A stretch of 64,000 bases of DNA from Arsukibacterium tuosuense. GTDB lineage: Bacteria; Pseudomonadota; Gammaproteobacteria; Enterobacterales; Alteromonadaceae. Numbering within the stretch: the first letter of the stretch is position 1; each line of letters opens with the position of its first letter. The DNA lies in assembly GCF_900215315.1 (NCBI RefSeq), contig NZ_OBEB01000006.1:186001-250000 (forward strand), in the 5' to 3' direction. The notes beneath the pieces were generated by a model. That model saw nothing but the letters and a program-made list of their open reading frames with translations. It did no database searches and was not told the DNA's origin. This document shows, piece after piece, positions 44,651-55,834 of the stretch. The translations under genes and the position numbers were made by a program.

Positions 44651-47257
44651 ATGGCGAAATCACTGGTAATAGTCGAATCACCGGCAAAAGCAAAGACAAT
44701 AAATAAATATTTAGGAAACGATTACGTCGTTAAATCGAGCGTTGGTCATATCCGCGATCTGCCAACCAGCAGTAGCAAAGATAAAGTCCGTACTACCGAT
44801 AAGAGCCTGAGCAAAGAGGAAAAAGACTATAAAGCGCTGGTTGATCGGATGGGGATCGATCCGGCGCATGGCTGGAAAGCCCGTTATGAGATCTTGCCAG
44901 GCAAAGAAAAAGTGGTAAAGGAGCTTAAAGCACTGGCTGATAAAGCTGACACCGTCTATCTGGCAACGGATTTGGACCGCGAAGGGGAAGCTATAGCATG
45001 GCACTTACAGGAAATTATTGGCGGCGAACCTGAGAAGTTTAAGCGGGTTGTTTTTAATGAAATTACCAAATCAGCCATTACCAATGCCTTTGTCGAACCC
45101 GGTCAGGTGAATGTTGATCAGGTGAATGCGCAGCAGGCCCGACGGTTTTTGGACAGGGTAGTGGGCTTTATGGTGTCCCCCCTGCTTTGGAAAAAAGTAG
45201 CACGTGGTTTATCCGCTGGCCGGGTGCAATCTGTGGCAGTACGCTTAGTGGTAGAACGGGAGCGGGAAATAAAGGCCTTTGTTCCTGAAGAATACTGGAC
45301 TCTCGCTGCTGATACCCTGACCGACGCCAGGCAACCCTTGCTATTGGATGTGGTGCGGGAAAACGGTAAAGCCTTTAAGCCGGTCAATAAAAAGCAGGCT
45401 GACACTGCGATTGAACGTTTGAAAGATGCCAGTTTTGAAGTTAAAGAACGGGAAGACAAACCGAGCAGCAGCAAACCTCAGGCGCCATTTATAACCTCAA
45501 CCTTACAACAAGCTGCCAGTACCCGCTTAGGTTATGGTGTTAAAAAAACCATGATGCTGGCACAACGGTTATATGAAGCTGGCCATATTACCTACATGCG
45601 TACTGACTCTACTAACCTCAGTACAGAAGCCGTCGGTGCTTGCCGGGATTATATAAATGAGAAGTTTGGTAAAAAATACCTGACCTCTGAGCCTGTCAGC
45701 TACGGCAGTAAAGCTAATGCTCAGGAAGCCCACGAAGCGGTGCGGCCATCTAATGTCAGTGTGTTAGCAAGTGATTTGGGCGATATGGAAGCCGATGCCC
45801 GTAAACTTTATGAGTTAATCTGGCGCCAGTTTGTGGCCTGTCAAATGCCACCCGCGCAATACGATGTTACTAATATTACTGTGGTTGCCGCAGATTTCGA
45901 ATTAAAAGCTAAAGGTCGGGTACTTCGTTTTGATGGCTGGACCCGGGTGCAACCGGCGGTTAAACGCAAAGGTGAGGAAGACAACGAGCTGCCAGATGTG
46001 AAAAAAGGCCAGCAATTGCAGTTACAGCAATTACAAAGTGCTCAGCATTTCACTAAGCCGGCCGCACGTTTCAGTGAAGCCAGTCTGGTGAAGGAGTTAG
46101 AAAAGCGCGGAATTGGCCGACCCTCTACTTACGCTGCCATTATTTCAACTATTCAGGATCGTGGTTATGTCCGGGTTGAAAATAAGCGCTTTTATGCCGA
46201 GAAAATGGGTGAAATAGTCACCGACCGGCTGGTAGAAAACTTCGATGATTTAATGAATTATGATTTTACCGCCAACATGGAGCTGACCCTGGACGACATC
46301 GCTAAAGGGCAACGGCAATGGCGTAAAGAGCTGGACAACTTTTATACCGGCTTTTCTGACAAACTGAAAACAGCGGAGCAAGACCCTGAACAAGGCGGTA
46401 TGCGCGCTAATCAGTTTGTTTTGACTGATATTGATTGCCCGAGTTGTGGCCGTAAAATGGGCATTCGTACCGCTTCTACCGGCGTATTCCTGGGATGTTC
46501 AGGCTATAACCTGCCGCCAAAGGAGCGCTGTACCACGACGATGAATCTGCTGCCGGGTGATGAGGCGGTGAAGGTAACGGATGACGATGAGCTGGAAACC
46601 GAAGCGCTGCGGCAGAAGAAACGCTGCGATAAATGCGGTACGGCAATGGACAGTTATCTGATAGATGAACAGCGAAAGCTGCACGTCTGTGGTAATAATC
46701 CGGAATGTGATGGTTATGAGCTGGAAGCGGGTAATTTCAAAATAAAAGGTTACGACGGCCCACTGATAGAGTGCGACAAGTGTGGCAGTGATATGCAGTT
46801 AAAATCTGGCCGCTTTGGCAAGTATTTTGGCTGTACCAACAGTGAGTGTAAAAACACCCGTAAACTGCTACGAAGTGGTGAAGCTGCGCCACCAAAAGAA
46901 GATCCTGTTCATTTGCCTGAGCTGAAATGCGAAAAATCTGACGCCTATTTTGTACTGCGGGATGGCGCGGCTGGATTGTTCCTTGCAGCGTCGACATTTC
47001 CTAAGTCCAGGGAGACCAGGGCGCCGTTAGTCAGTGAACTTAAGCTGTTCCGTGAACGGATTTCACCGAAATTTTATTATCTTGCTGACGCACCGGTAAA
47101 AGACAAAGAGGGTAACCCCAGCATTGTTCGTTGGAGCCGTAAAACGAAACAGCAGTATGTAATGACCGAGAAAGAGGGGAAAGCTACGGGGTGGGCGGCC
47201 TGGTATGAAAACGGCAAATGGGTGGTTTCATCCAAAGATAAACCTGCCACCAAATAA
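44651..47257 (+). CDS. topA: DNA topoisomerase I
   Basis: 868 residues, near E. coli TopA (865). The Toprim domain ([36 protein letters not shown]) and the catalytic tyrosine region [14 protein letters not shown] are intact. The C-terminus carries three zinc-finger-type repeats ([27 protein letters not shown] with later Cys pairs) and a final domain that binds ssDNA. It relaxes negative supercoils. A good terminator follows. Confidence 0.97.
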   Translation: MAKSLVIVESPAKAKTINKYLGNDYVVKSSVGHIRDLPTSSSKDKVRTTDKSLSKEEKDYKALVDRMGIDPAHGWKARYEILPGKEKVVKELKALADKADTVYLATDLDREGEAIAWHLQEIIGGEPEKFKRVVFNEITKSAITNAFVEPGQVNVDQVNAQQARRFLDRVVGFMVSPLLWKKVARGLSAGRVQSVAVRLVVEREREIKAFVPEEYWTLAADTLTDARQPLLLDVVRENGKAFKPVNKKQADTAIERLKDASFEVKEREDKPSSSKPQAPFITSTLQQAASTRLGYGVKKTMMLAQRLYEAGHITYMRTDSTNLSTEAVGACRDYINEKFGKKYLTSEPVSYGSKANAQEAHEAVRPSNVSVLASDLGDMEADARKLYELIWRQFVACQMPPAQYDVTNITVVAADFELKAKGRVLRFDGWTRVQPAVKRKGEEDNELPDVKKGQQLQLQQLQSAQHFTKPAARFSEASLVKELEKRGIGRPSTYAAIISTIQDRGYVRVENKRFYAEKMGEIVTDRLVENFDDLMNYDFTANMELTLDDIAKGQRQWRKELDNFYTGFSDKLKTAEQDPEQGGMRANQFVLTDIDCPSCGRKMGIRTASTGVFLGCSGYNLPPKERCTTTMNLLPGDEAVKVTDDDELETEALRQKKRCDKCGTAMDSYLIDEQRKLHVCGNNPECDGYELEAGNFKIKGYDGPLIECDKCGSDMQLKSGRFGKYFGCTNSECKNTRKLLRSGEAAPPKEDPVHLPELKCEKSDAYFVLRDGAAGLFLAASTFPKSRETRAPLVSELKLFRERISPKFYYLADAPVKDKEGNPSIVRWSRKTKQQYVMTEKEGKATGWAAWYENGKWVVSSKDKPATK

Positions 47258-47284
47258 GCTCACGGTTGCTTAGCAATATGGCTG

Positions 47285-47317
47285 ACTAAAAATGGCACTT
47301 ATGGTGCCATTTTTAGT
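47285..47317. terminator. Bidirectional terminator after topA
   Basis: ACTAAAAATGGCAC / GTGCCATTTTTAGT, 14 pairs, five-nt loop, directly before the convergent gene end at 47320. Confidence 0.93.
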
Positions 47318-47319
47318 GC

Positions 47320-48084
47320 TCACCACTTACGTTTAGGTGCAAACAGCTCGTCGATATCTTTGTTTTCTTTTTCTTCTTTCTTCTCCCGATCCCGCAGATT
47401 GCCGGCCTTCAGTTCAGTAGCAATATCCTCGAGGGTTTGCACAACTTCTGATTTACGGCTAATAACATACTCATCCTGGTGACTGCTGCCGTTTAACGAA
47501 GTAAGGGCTTTTTCAAAATACTGACGGGCCGACCCAAGCATATTGTTACTCCGGGCCTGCTTGCCACGTTTAATCTGGCTCTCAACATTAATTCGTACCT
47601 GAAGTATCTCTAAGCGTTTGTCTTCGGCAATAACCGTAGAGGTATCGATGTTGCCTCTGGCATGTTCACTGCGAAGGGTGGTGCGTAATTTTTTGATGCC
47701 GCGTATCAGGCCGATTAATTGCTGGTCGTTGTCGGGCAGCGTCAGGTTGTCAGTTGCTGTCACGTCAGTGTTTACAGGTTCATTCAGACGGGTCTCTGTT
47801 TCTTGCAGCCGTTGCTTTAATTCTCTGGTTCCCGGGTCAAGTTCAACCATGGCACGCAAAGCAAAAGCCATCCGTTTTAACAGCATAGTCGTGATGGCGG
47901 GGGTAAATGGTACGTTAGCCGTATTTGCCAGCATATCTTCGGTATCATCAAGCAAATGGCGTAATTTGGTAAATTCCGCGCGTTTAAGACTGGCAATCCG
48001 CTCTTTGTGTTGTTGCACAACATTAACGACAACAGCAATAATCACCAAAGCCACAATGAGCGAGATGATAATGGGTAACAACAT
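47320..48084 (-). CDS. Membrane-anchored coiled-coil protein of unknown function
   Basis: 254 residues. An N-terminal membrane helix (about 3-24, PIIISLIVALVIIAVVVNVV) is followed by a long, mostly helical cytoplasmic part with heptad-like stretches (ELKQRLQETETRL, GIKKLRTTLRSEHARG) and a segment NMLGSARQYFEKALTSL that resembles a single TPR-like helical hairpin. The tail is highly charged (RDREKKEEKENKDIDELF). I do not recognise a named family. It is convergent with topA and lies just downstream of the orphan histidine kinase gene on the same strand. Confidence 0.75.
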   Translation of the reverse strand: MLLPIIISLIVALVIIAVVVNVVQQHKERIASLKRAEFTKLRHLLDDTEDMLANTANVPFTPAITTMLLKRMAFALRAMVELDPGTRELKQRLQETETRLNEPVNTDVTATDNLTLPDNDQQLIGLIRGIKKLRTTLRSEHARGNIDTSTVIAEDKRLEILQVRINVESQIKRGKQARSNNMLGSARQYFEKALTSLNGSSHQDEYVISRKSEVVQTLEDIATELKAGNLRDREKKEEKENKDIDELFAPKRKW

Positions 48085-48158
48085 GCAGACCTCTGACCGT
48101 ATACGCGTTTATAAATTATAGTAATCTGAATTGATGGCAATGAACAGTTTTCTGAAGA

Positions 48159-48848
48159 TCAGGGTAATGCTAGCCTGAAACTTCCACCATTCAGCACTCC
48201 ATCATTCTGCAGACTTACCATGCCCCGCTGGCTTTTATTGTGATGGGCCCGGGCAATTAATTTAGCAAAAAAAATGCCAAGCCCGGTATGACCATGCCGT
48301 AAGTCCAGTTTATGCATATCAGGAGCAGCGTTGTGTAGCATAAAGTCAGGAAAGCCCGGGCCGTCATCAGCAACCACGATGTGCAACATAGTATCGACGA
48401 CCTCGGCGCTCAGTAGTATTCGCTGACTACTGTAGCGCATGGCATTGGCAATGGCATCGTTCAGGACATTCATCACCAGATCGCGGTCAAAAAACCAGTT
48501 TAAATCACTGTCTGAGTTGATAATCACTTCGATATTGCGCTGGGTAGCAAAGTATTGATTTTTCAACAATAACTCTTCGAAGACTTCATTCAGATAATGC
48601 TGGTCAATTTGTACTGGTAATTGCTGGCGATCCAGACGATACAGCGACAATAACTGCAGCAAATTTGAATTTAGCCGGTTTGCTTCATAGTTTAGCAGCG
48701 CCAGCTCGTCACGGGCATCATTTGACAATTTGCTGCCTTCGGCCTGTATAAGCTCTGCCGATTGAATCACCATGCACAGTGAGTTTTTCATGTCGTGAAC
48801 ACTGCAAGCCAGTACTGTCGCGAAGTCGATTTCTGTTGGGTTAGTCAT
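48159..48848 (-). CDS. Small orphan sensor histidine kinase
   Basis: 229 residues from the ATG at 48848 (MTNPTEIDFATVLA); five extra codons are open upstream. A HisKA-like helix pair has the probable phospho-His in ACSVHDMKNSLCMVIQSAE, then HATPase boxes NDAIANAMRYS, VVADDGPGFPDF and GHTGLGIFFAKLIARAH. There is no sensor domain, membrane segment or receiver, so it probably acts in the cytoplasm with a response regulator encoded elsewhere or as a phospho-carrier. It is divergent from cysB. Confidence 0.85.
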   Translation of the reverse strand: MTNPTEIDFATVLACSVHDMKNSLCMVIQSAELIQAEGSKLSNDARDELALLNYEANRLNSNLLQLLSLYRLDRQQLPVQIDQHYLNEVFEELLLKNQYFATQRNIEVIINSDSDLNWFFDRDLVMNVLNDAIANAMRYSSQRILLSAEVVDTMLHIVVADDGPGFPDFMLHNAAPDMHKLDLRHGHTGLGIFFAKLIARAHHNKSQRGMVSLQNDGVLNGGSFRLALP

Positions 48849-48934
48849 AACTGCTCCGGGCACCTGATGATAACGTCTGTCATTCAGTTGTTAAAATTTT
48901 TTGCTACTAATAGTTATAGCTTTGCCACTTATAA

Positions 48935-49981
<1,047 letters not shown>

Positions 49982-49992
49982 ACCCTGCAGTT

Positions 49993-50026
49993 AAAAACGG
50001 TCAGGTGTCGCTCCTGGCCGTTTTTA
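49993..50026. terminator. Bidirectional terminator between cysB and metE
   Basis: AAAAACGG-T-CAGG ... CCTG-G-CCGTTTTT (49993-50026); A and T runs on both sides serve both convergent genes. Confidence 0.88.
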
Positions 50027-50047
50027 TCACTGTTATTGCCCTAACTG

Positions 50048-52315
50048 CTACAACAGCTCGCTACGAAGCTCTTTGCAGGCTTTGACCATATTCAGCAGGG
50101 CAGAACGGGTTTCGTTCCAGCCTCGGGTTTTCAAGCCACAGTCCGGGTTTACCCACAACCGCTCAGCGGGTATTTTTCCTGCAGCCTGTTTTATCAGTTG
50201 CTTTATCCAGCTTACCGTTGGCACATTCGGTGAGTGGATGTCATACACCCCGGGACCAATTTCATTCGGGTAAGCAAAGTGCTCAAATGCACTCAGCAAT
50301 TCCATATTGGAACGGGATGTCTCAATGGTAATCACATCAGCATCCAGTGCCGCTATGGCCACTATAATGTCGTTAAACTCGCTGTAGCACATATGGGTGT
50401 GAATTTGCGTGGTATGGCTTACGTCACTGCAGCAATATTTAAACGCCGCTACCGCCCATTGCAGATAAGCCTGCCACTGGCTTTGCTTCAGCGGCAGGCC
50501 TTCGCGAAACGCAGGCTCATCAATCTGAATAATCTCAATGCCTGCAGCCTGTAAGTCCTGCACTTCAGCTGCCAGTGCCAGACTGAGTTGTAAGGCGATG
50601 TCCTGGCGACTGATATCATCACGTGGAAACGACCAGCCTAAAATGGTAACCGGCCCGGTCAGCATGCCTTTGACAGGTTTACTGGTAAGCGACTGAGCAT
50701 AGCGACTCCATTGTACAGTCATTGGCTGCGGTCGGCTGATATCACCGATGATAATGGGTGGCTTAACACAGCGCGAGCCATAACTTTGCACCCAACCAAA
50801 CTGGCTAAACACAATACCGTCCAGCAACTCGCCAAAGTATTCCACCATGTCGTTGCGCTCTGCCTCACCGTGCACGAATACATCGAGGCCAATCTGTTCC
50901 TGCTCAGCAATGGCAAGTTGAATGTGCTGCTTAATTTGTTGCTGGTATTGGCTGCTATCAATCTTGCCGGTCTTAACGGCCAGTCGCTGCTGGCGTATTT
51001 CTGCGGTTTGCGGAAATGAGCCAATAGTCGTGGTTGGCAGCAGTGGCAATTTAAAATGCTGACGCTGGGCTTGCTGGCGCACAGTGAAAGATGCAGAACG
51101 ATCGGCTGAACGTGTTTTAAGAGCTGCTACCGCCTGCAATACGGTCGGGTTATGCACCCTGGCCGACTGCGCCCTGGCTTGAATTGGCACACTGTACTGA
51201 TCAACAGCACTAAGTTCATTTGTTTGCAGGGCATGCTTCAACAGGGCCAGCTCCTGACACTTTTGTTTGGCAAAAGCAAACCAGCTCAGGCATTCACTAT
51301 CCAGCGCCGTTTCCAGCTCAAGGTCTACCGGACAATGCAGCAGTGAGCAGGAGGGCGCCAGCCACAGCTTATCACCGCGTTGCTGATAAACCGGCTGTAA
51401 CTGCTGGTACAGCGCTGCCAGATCACTGCGCCAGACATTGCGGCCATTTATAACACCTGCAGACAATACCCAATTGTCTGGTACAGCCTTATGTAGCGCT
51501 GCTATATCACTGTTATCGGCAACCAGGTCAACATGCAGGCCGTCCAGTGGCAGCCCTGCAAGCAATGGGAGCTGGTGGCTAACATCACCAAAGTAGGTTG
51601 CCAGTAATAACTTTACCTTGCCTTTGTTCAGTTGTTGGTAGCCTGCAGCCAGGGCCTGTAGCCAGTTGTCCTCCAGCTCCAGTGCCAGCAAGGGCTCATC
51701 AAGTTGCAGCCAGCTGACTCCCAGCGCGTTTAGCTTATCGAAAATGTGCTGATAAGTTTTTAATAGCTGTGGCAACAGGGTCAGTTTGTCCTGTCCGGCA
51801 ACGCTTTTGCCTAAGTACAGGTAACTTAGCGGTCCCAGCAGCACCGGCTTTGCGTTAACGCCAGCTTGCTGCGCTTCACTGATCTGCTCGAACCAAAAGT
51901 TGTCGGTTAGCTCAAATGTCTGGTTTTCAGAAAATTCCGGCACGATATAGTGATAGTTAGTGTTAAACCATTTGGTCATGTCACTGGCAGCCGCAGGCTT
52001 ACCTTTGGGCGCGCGGCCACGGGCGATCCGAAATAACGTATTGAGATCAACAGTATCGTTATCAGCACGATGACGCTCTGGGATCACCCCAAGCAATAAC
52101 GATGTCGCCAGCACATGATCGTACCAGGCAAAATCGCCCACAGCTACCAGGTCAATTCCTGCTTCGGTTTGAATTTTCCAGTTTTGCCGGCGTAAATCGC
52201 TACCCTTTTGCAGTAATTGTTGCTGGCTGATTTCGCCTTGCCAATATGCCTCTAATGCTCTTTTTAACTCACGCTTACGGCCGATACGGGGAAATCCAAG
52301 ATTGTGTGTTAGCAT
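50048..52315 (-). CDS. metE: Cobalamin-independent methionine synthase
   Basis: 755 residues, as in E. coli (753). It transfers the methyl group of 5-methyl-THF-triglutamate to homocysteine without B12. N-terminal [23 protein letters not shown]-terminal catalytic barrel with zinc ligands in HTHMCYSEF and [11 protein letters not shown] and the substrate loops [12 protein letters not shown] and [19 protein letters not shown] precedes the ATG. It is divergent from metR; MetJ boxes and a MetR site lie in the shared region. No B12 riboswitch is seen. Confidence 0.97.
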   Translation of the reverse strand: MLTHNLGFPRIGRKRELKRALEAYWQGEISQQQLLQKGSDLRRQNWKIQTEAGIDLVAVGDFAWYDHVLATSLLLGVIPERHRADNDTVDLNTLFRIARGRAPKGKPAAASDMTKWFNTNYHYIVPEFSENQTFELTDNFWFEQISEAQQAGVNAKPVLLGPLSYLYLGKSVAGQDKLTLLPQLLKTYQHIFDKLNALGVSWLQLDEPLLALELEDNWLQALAAGYQQLNKGKVKLLLATYFGDVSHQLPLLAGLPLDGLHVDLVADNSDIAALHKAVPDNWVLSAGVINGRNVWRSDLAALYQQLQPVYQQRGDKLWLAPSCSLLHCPVDLELETALDSECLSWFAFAKQKCQELALLKHALQTNELSAVDQYSVPIQARAQSARVHNPTVLQAVAALKTRSADRSASFTVRQQAQRQHFKLPLLPTTTIGSFPQTAEIRQQRLAVKTGKIDSSQYQQQIKQHIQLAIAEQEQIGLDVFVHGEAERNDMVEYFGELLDGIVFSQFGWVQSYGSRCVKPPIIIGDISRPQPMTVQWSRYAQSLTSKPVKGMLTGPVTILGWSFPRDDISRQDIALQLSLALAAEVQDLQAAGIEIIQIDEPAFREGLPLKQSQWQAYLQWAVAAFKYCCSDVSHTTQIHTHMCYSEFNDIIVAIAALDADVITIETSRSNMELLSAFEHFAYPNEIGPGVYDIHSPNVPTVSWIKQLIKQAAGKIPAERLWVNPDCGLKTRGWNETRSALLNMVKACKELRSELL

Positions 52316-52329
52316 AATACTTTCCTTTT

Positions 52330-52382
52330 AGACGTCTAGATGTTGATGCGTCTATTGTTAGTGGTTATGCTGATGCTGACAA
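52330..52382 (-). promoter_or_regulatory. metE promoter with tandem MetJ boxes
   Basis: Minus strand: TTGTCA (52382-52377), 17 nt, AACAAT (52359-52354), then three tandem eight-bp met boxes AGACGCAT, CAACATCT, AGACGTCT (52353-52330). The last is a perfect match to the MetJ consensus AGACGTCT. The boxes cover the start of transcription, so MetJ with S-adenosylmethionine should repress metE. Confidence 0.82.
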
Positions 52383-52405
52383 ATGAAAAAAAGGCTCGCG
52401 GCAGA

Positions 52406-52418
52406 TGAAGAAAATTCA
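52406..52418. promoter_or_regulatory. MetR binding site
   Basis: TGAAGAAAATTCA fits TGAAN5TTCA exactly. It lies about 65 bp upstream of the metE transcription start, where an activator would bind, and directly against the metR start codon (52421), where it could repress metR. An additional half-site TGAA is at 52384. Confidence 0.8.
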
Positions 52419-52420
52419 TA

Positions 52421-53338
52421 ATGATTGAAATTAAACACTTAAAAGCCATTCAGGCCATTGCTGAACAAGGCACCGTTCAGGGTGCAGCAGAATCGCTGTG
52501 CATCACTCAGTCTGCCTTATCGCACCAGCTGGCGGAGCTTGAGCGGCGACTGGGGCAGCAACTGTTTGTTCGAAAAAGCCAACCGCTGGTATTTAGCCAA
52601 AGTGGCCAGTTGCTGTTAAGCACCGCGGCTAAGGTCTTACCGGAAATTAATACTATAATTCAGTTGCTTAAACCGGTAACGGCTAAACCAAAACGTCTTA
52701 AACTCTGTGTCGAGTGTCATGCCTGTTTTCACTGGTTAATGCCGGCAGTAAAGGCGTTTACCAGTCAGTCGCCGCGAGATCAAATTGAATGGGTAGCGGA
52801 GATTGAGCATCAGGCCGTAGAAAAGCTACTGCAGTGGGAGTTGGACGTGGTGCTGACTTCAGACAAGCGGTCTGATAGCAGGGTGAGTTACCAGCCACTT
52901 TTCAGTATGCAACTGCGGGTATTATTGAGCCCTGAGCATCCCTTAGCCACAAAAAGCTGGCTAGAACCGGCGGATTTGCAGCAGCAGACATTATTAGGGT
53001 ACCCGCTACCTCAAGCCCGACAGGACGTTTTTCGCTTTTTCCTGGCGGATTTACCTTTTCTGGGGGTGCAAAGACAGATAAGTCAGGCCAGCCAGATTTT
53101 GCAATTGGTAGCAGCCAATCAGGGAGTGGCGGTTTTGCCAGACTGGATGGCTCAGCCATTCTTACAGCAAGGACTGATTGCCAGCCTGGCACTGGGCCGT
53201 AATGGGTTGTGGCGACCTATGTACCTGTGCTGCCGGCAACAGGACGCCAATACACAACCCATTACGCATCTCATTGATGCCCTGTGCAGCAACCGCCCCG
53301 AAAGCAGCCGCGCGGCTTGTGCAGTGCCGCTGGAATAA
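52421..53338 (+). CDS. metR: LysR-type regulator MetR
   Basis: 305 residues. An N-terminal winged HTH (MIEIKHLKAIQAIAEQGTV, SLCITQSALSHQLAELERRLG) and the MetR-specific inducer domain with LCVECHACFHWLMPAVKAF and LLSPEHPLATK are clear. It activates metE and other methionine genes when homocysteine is bound. Divergent from metE with the operators described above; there is no strong Shine-Dalgarno, since the MetR site occupies its place. Confidence 0.95.
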   Translation: MIEIKHLKAIQAIAEQGTVQGAAESLCITQSALSHQLAELERRLGQQLFVRKSQPLVFSQSGQLLLSTAAKVLPEINTIIQLLKPVTAKPKRLKLCVECHACFHWLMPAVKAFTSQSPRDQIEWVAEIEHQAVEKLLQWELDVVLTSDKRSDSRVSYQPLFSMQLRVLLSPEHPLATKSWLEPADLQQQTLLGYPLPQARQDVFRFFLADLPFLGVQRQISQASQILQLVAANQGVAVLPDWMAQPFLQQGLIASLALGRNGLWRPMYLCCRQQDANTQPITHLIDALCSNRPESSRAACAVPLE

Positions 53339-53377
53339 CGTACTATTTGTCGTCGATATACCAAACAGTGAACAGCC

Positions 53378-54232
53378 ATGCCACCAGTTGAGTTAATTTT
53401 ATTACTGCTAAGCCCGGTATTTTTGCTCTGTGTAATGCTGGAGTGGCGCTTTGCCGTGCTCAGACAGCAAAACTGGTATCAGTGGCGTGATACTCTGGCG
53501 AACGCCGTGCTGGCGCTACTGCATCAGGGTTCAGATATGCTGGCGCTGTTGCTGTTAATGCCATTTTTTTACTGGTTACATCAATACAGCTTGTTTACTA
53601 TTGAACTCACTGCGTTGAATCTGCTGCTGGCCTTTGTGCTGCAGGACTTTCTGTACTACTGGTTTCATCGTGGCTCGCATCATATTCGTTGGCTGTGGGC
53701 ATCCCATGTGGCACATCATAGTTCCCGACTGATGAATTTCAGCACTGCCTTTCGCCAAAGCCTGACGTATCCACTGTCAGGTATGTGGTTGTTCTGGCTG
53801 CCAATGATTTTGCTGGGATATGACCCAACGTTAGTGTTCGCTGTAGTTGCCCTTAATTTAGCATTTCAGTTTTTTGTTCATACCCAGGCCATTGGCCGGC
53901 TTGGTTTGCTGGAGCACATTTTTAATACCCCTTCACACCATCGGGTGCATCACGCTTGTAATACTATTTACATTGACCGTAATTTTGCCGGCGTACTGAT
54001 TATCTGGGATAAAATGTTTGGCACTTTTGTCCCCGAGCAGACGGACGAGCCTTGCCGCTACGGTATTACAGATGATTTCAACTCGACTAATCCGCTTACC
54101 ATTACTTTTTATGAATGGCGGCGGATGTGGCGTGAGGCAAGTAGCGCCGGGCGGCAGCAGTCTTTGTGGCAGGTACTTTTTAGAATGCCGCCAAAATTAA
54201 CCGCTGGCACCACAGAAAAATTAGCTGAATAA
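53378..54232 (+). CDS. Sterol desaturase / fatty acid hydroxylase family protein
   Basis: 284 residues with about four membrane helices. The diiron histidine motifs of the family are present: WFHRGSHHIRWLWASHVAHHSS (HxxxH and HxxHH types) and, later, FFVHTQAI and TPSHHRVHHACN. Such enzymes hydroxylate or desaturate lipids in the inner membrane using O2. The substrate is unknown. The gene starts 39 bp after metR on the same strand and may be read from it. Confidence 0.9.
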   Translation: MPPVELILLLLSPVFLLCVMLEWRFAVLRQQNWYQWRDTLANAVLALLHQGSDMLALLLLMPFFYWLHQYSLFTIELTALNLLLAFVLQDFLYYWFHRGSHHIRWLWASHVAHHSSRLMNFSTAFRQSLTYPLSGMWLFWLPMILLGYDPTLVFAVVALNLAFQFFVHTQAIGRLGLLEHIFNTPSHHRVHHACNTIYIDRNFAGVLIIWDKMFGTFVPEQTDEPCRYGITDDFNSTNPLTITFYEWRRMWREASSAGRQQSLWQVLFRMPPKLTAGTTEKLAE

Positions 54233-54305
54233 GTTGCCGTTCAGCTGCGCAAAAAAAGCAATTTGCACTAAGCTTGAATAAAGTCATAACACCCTGAGGT
54301 GATTT

Positions 54306-55130
54306 ATGAAGTCTATCAAGCTTTTAGTCTTACTAGCTGTCACGTTAATGCTGTTTTCTTGCAAACCTGTCTCTGAACCTGAAATAGCCGTGCCGGCCGA
54401 GCCGGTGGCGCAGCGGATGTCGGCGGTACCGCCCCAGTGCTCCCTTACCATGGGCTTTGATGCTTGGGAGCCTTACCAGTATATGACGGTAGGTAACACC
54501 GTTACCGGACTCGATGTTGAGCTGGTAAGGGCTGTCGCTTCTGAAATGCAGTGTGAACTGAGTATTGTTCAGGGGAGCTGGGTGGAATTGCTGGGTTTAC
54601 TCAAAGAGGGGGAAATAGACTTTGTGCTGGGGGCTTCCATTACTGAAGATCGTCAGACTTTCGCCTATTTCTCTGAACCCTATCGCCAGGAACAGTTTTC
54701 GTTGTTTGTACGTGCAGACGACGCTGAGTTGCCCGTGACCAGTATTCAGGAGTTCGTCAGCGCCGGTCACAAGCTGGGTATCGTCAACGAGTATTACTAT
54801 GGCGATGAAATTGCAGAGCTTTATGCCTCAGCCGAGTTTAGGCCGCAGTTTGTTGGCGCCATCATCAGTGAGATGAACATGGCGCGGCTACTGGACGAAG
54901 AAATAGACGGCTTTCTGGAGGACAGCTTCGTCGCCACGTCGATACTGCGACGTAAAGGGCTGGATGAACTTATCAAGCCGCATCAGGTAACCCTGGGCAA
55001 TAATGATGTATATGTGATGTTCAGTAGAGCGTCTGTTGAAGAAGAGTCAGTTGCTGAGTTTAATCGTGGGTTAGCGGCTATTAAGCAGAATGGTCTTTAT
55101 CAGCAAATTGTCCAACGTTATCAGGACTAA
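54306..55130 (+). CDS. Solute-binding lipoprotein, family 3
   Basis: 274 residues. Lipobox LFSC anchors it to the envelope. The family 3 binding fold is clear: CSLTMGFDAWEPYQYM, GLDVELVRAVASEMQCE, WVELLGLLKEGEIDFVLGASITEDR and FSEPYRQEQFSLFV; ligands of the family are usually polar amino acids. No permease or ATPase gene is linked. Its stop codon lies within the terminator hairpin shared with mutH. Confidence 0.88.
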   Translation: MKSIKLLVLLAVTLMLFSCKPVSEPEIAVPAEPVAQRMSAVPPQCSLTMGFDAWEPYQYMTVGNTVTGLDVELVRAVASEMQCELSIVQGSWVELLGLLKEGEIDFVLGASITEDRQTFAYFSEPYRQEQFSLFVRADDAELPVTSIQEFVSAGHKLGIVNEYYYGDEIAELYASAEFRPQFVGAIISEMNMARLLDEEIDGFLEDSFVATSILRRKGLDELIKPHQVTLGNNDVYVMFSRASVEEESVAEFNRGLAAIKQNGLYQQIVQRYQD

Positions 55131-55152
55131 CGTTATCAGCGTTAGTATTTTA
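55126..55152. terminator. Convergent terminator overlapping both stop codons
   Basis: ACTAACG-TTATCAG-CGTTAGT (55126-55146) then ATTTTAA. The stop codons of the binding-protein gene (55128-55130) and of mutH (55142-55144) both fall inside the stem. Confidence 0.65.
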
Positions 55153-55834
55153 AGGACTGTTCAGCCAGATTGAATTGGCGGCTGAGAATGGCTGCAGTGA
55201 AACTGGCTTTCAGATAAAAGCCGCGGGGCAGGGTTTGAATCGGTTCACCATTGGCCCCGACCGCGGCAGTTAATGCTTTGCTATCGGCTGCTTTGGGTCT
55301 GAGTTGTAATACTTTGCCATGGGCACCACGGATCTGGTCGATGCCACCGAGAGTGATTAATTCCATTAACTCTTCCCAATCCTGCTGCAGCGCTTGCTGT
55401 TCAGCAACAGAGGGCTGCCATAAAAAGCCAGTGCCAATAACGCGCTCTGCCAGAGGAATTTGTCGTTCGGCCAATATGGGTACCCAAAGTACGTGCTGCA
55501 GCTTCTGGCAAATCCAAGATTGCTGCCAGCTTTGACTGGTGACGCCAGTCAGAGGCGCGACACAAACGTAGGTGCTTTCCAGTGGCTTGCCTTGTTGATC
55601 AATGGGTAAGGTTTTTAATTCAATGCCCAGCGCCGGGAAATCGGGTATTGCCTGAGAGCCCGCCTCTGCACCAAGCGCGAGTTCAAGTAACTGACCAACC
55701 CAGCCTTTATCCCGTTTTAAATTAGCGGGAACGTCTACCTTTAGCTGGGCAGCCAATTGACCAAGGGTCAGACCTGCAATGCTATGACAACAATGCAGTA
55801 ATTGTCCGGCTGTGTTCAATGGCGTTTTTTTCAA
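55142..55834 (-). CDS. mutH: DNA mismatch repair endonuclease MutH
   Basis: 230 residues, as in E. coli (229). MutH nicks the unmethylated strand at hemimethylated GATC sites after MutS/MutL activation. The catalytic D-x6-ExK set is D65, E72 and K74 ([16 protein letters not shown]). The presence of MutH implies Dam methylation in this organism. It faces rppH divergently across a 402-bp gap with DnaA boxes. Confidence 0.96.
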   Translation of the reverse strand: MKKTPLNTAGQLLHCCHSIAGLTLGQLAAQLKVDVPANLKRDKGWVGQLLELALGAEAGSQAIPDFPALGIELKTLPIDQQGKPLESTYVCVAPLTGVTSQSWQQSWICQKLQHVLWVPILAERQIPLAERVIGTGFLWQPSVAEQQALQQDWEELMELITLGGIDQIRGAHGKVLQLRPKAADSKALTAAVGANGEPIQTLPRGFYLKASFTAAILSRQFNLAEQSLKY

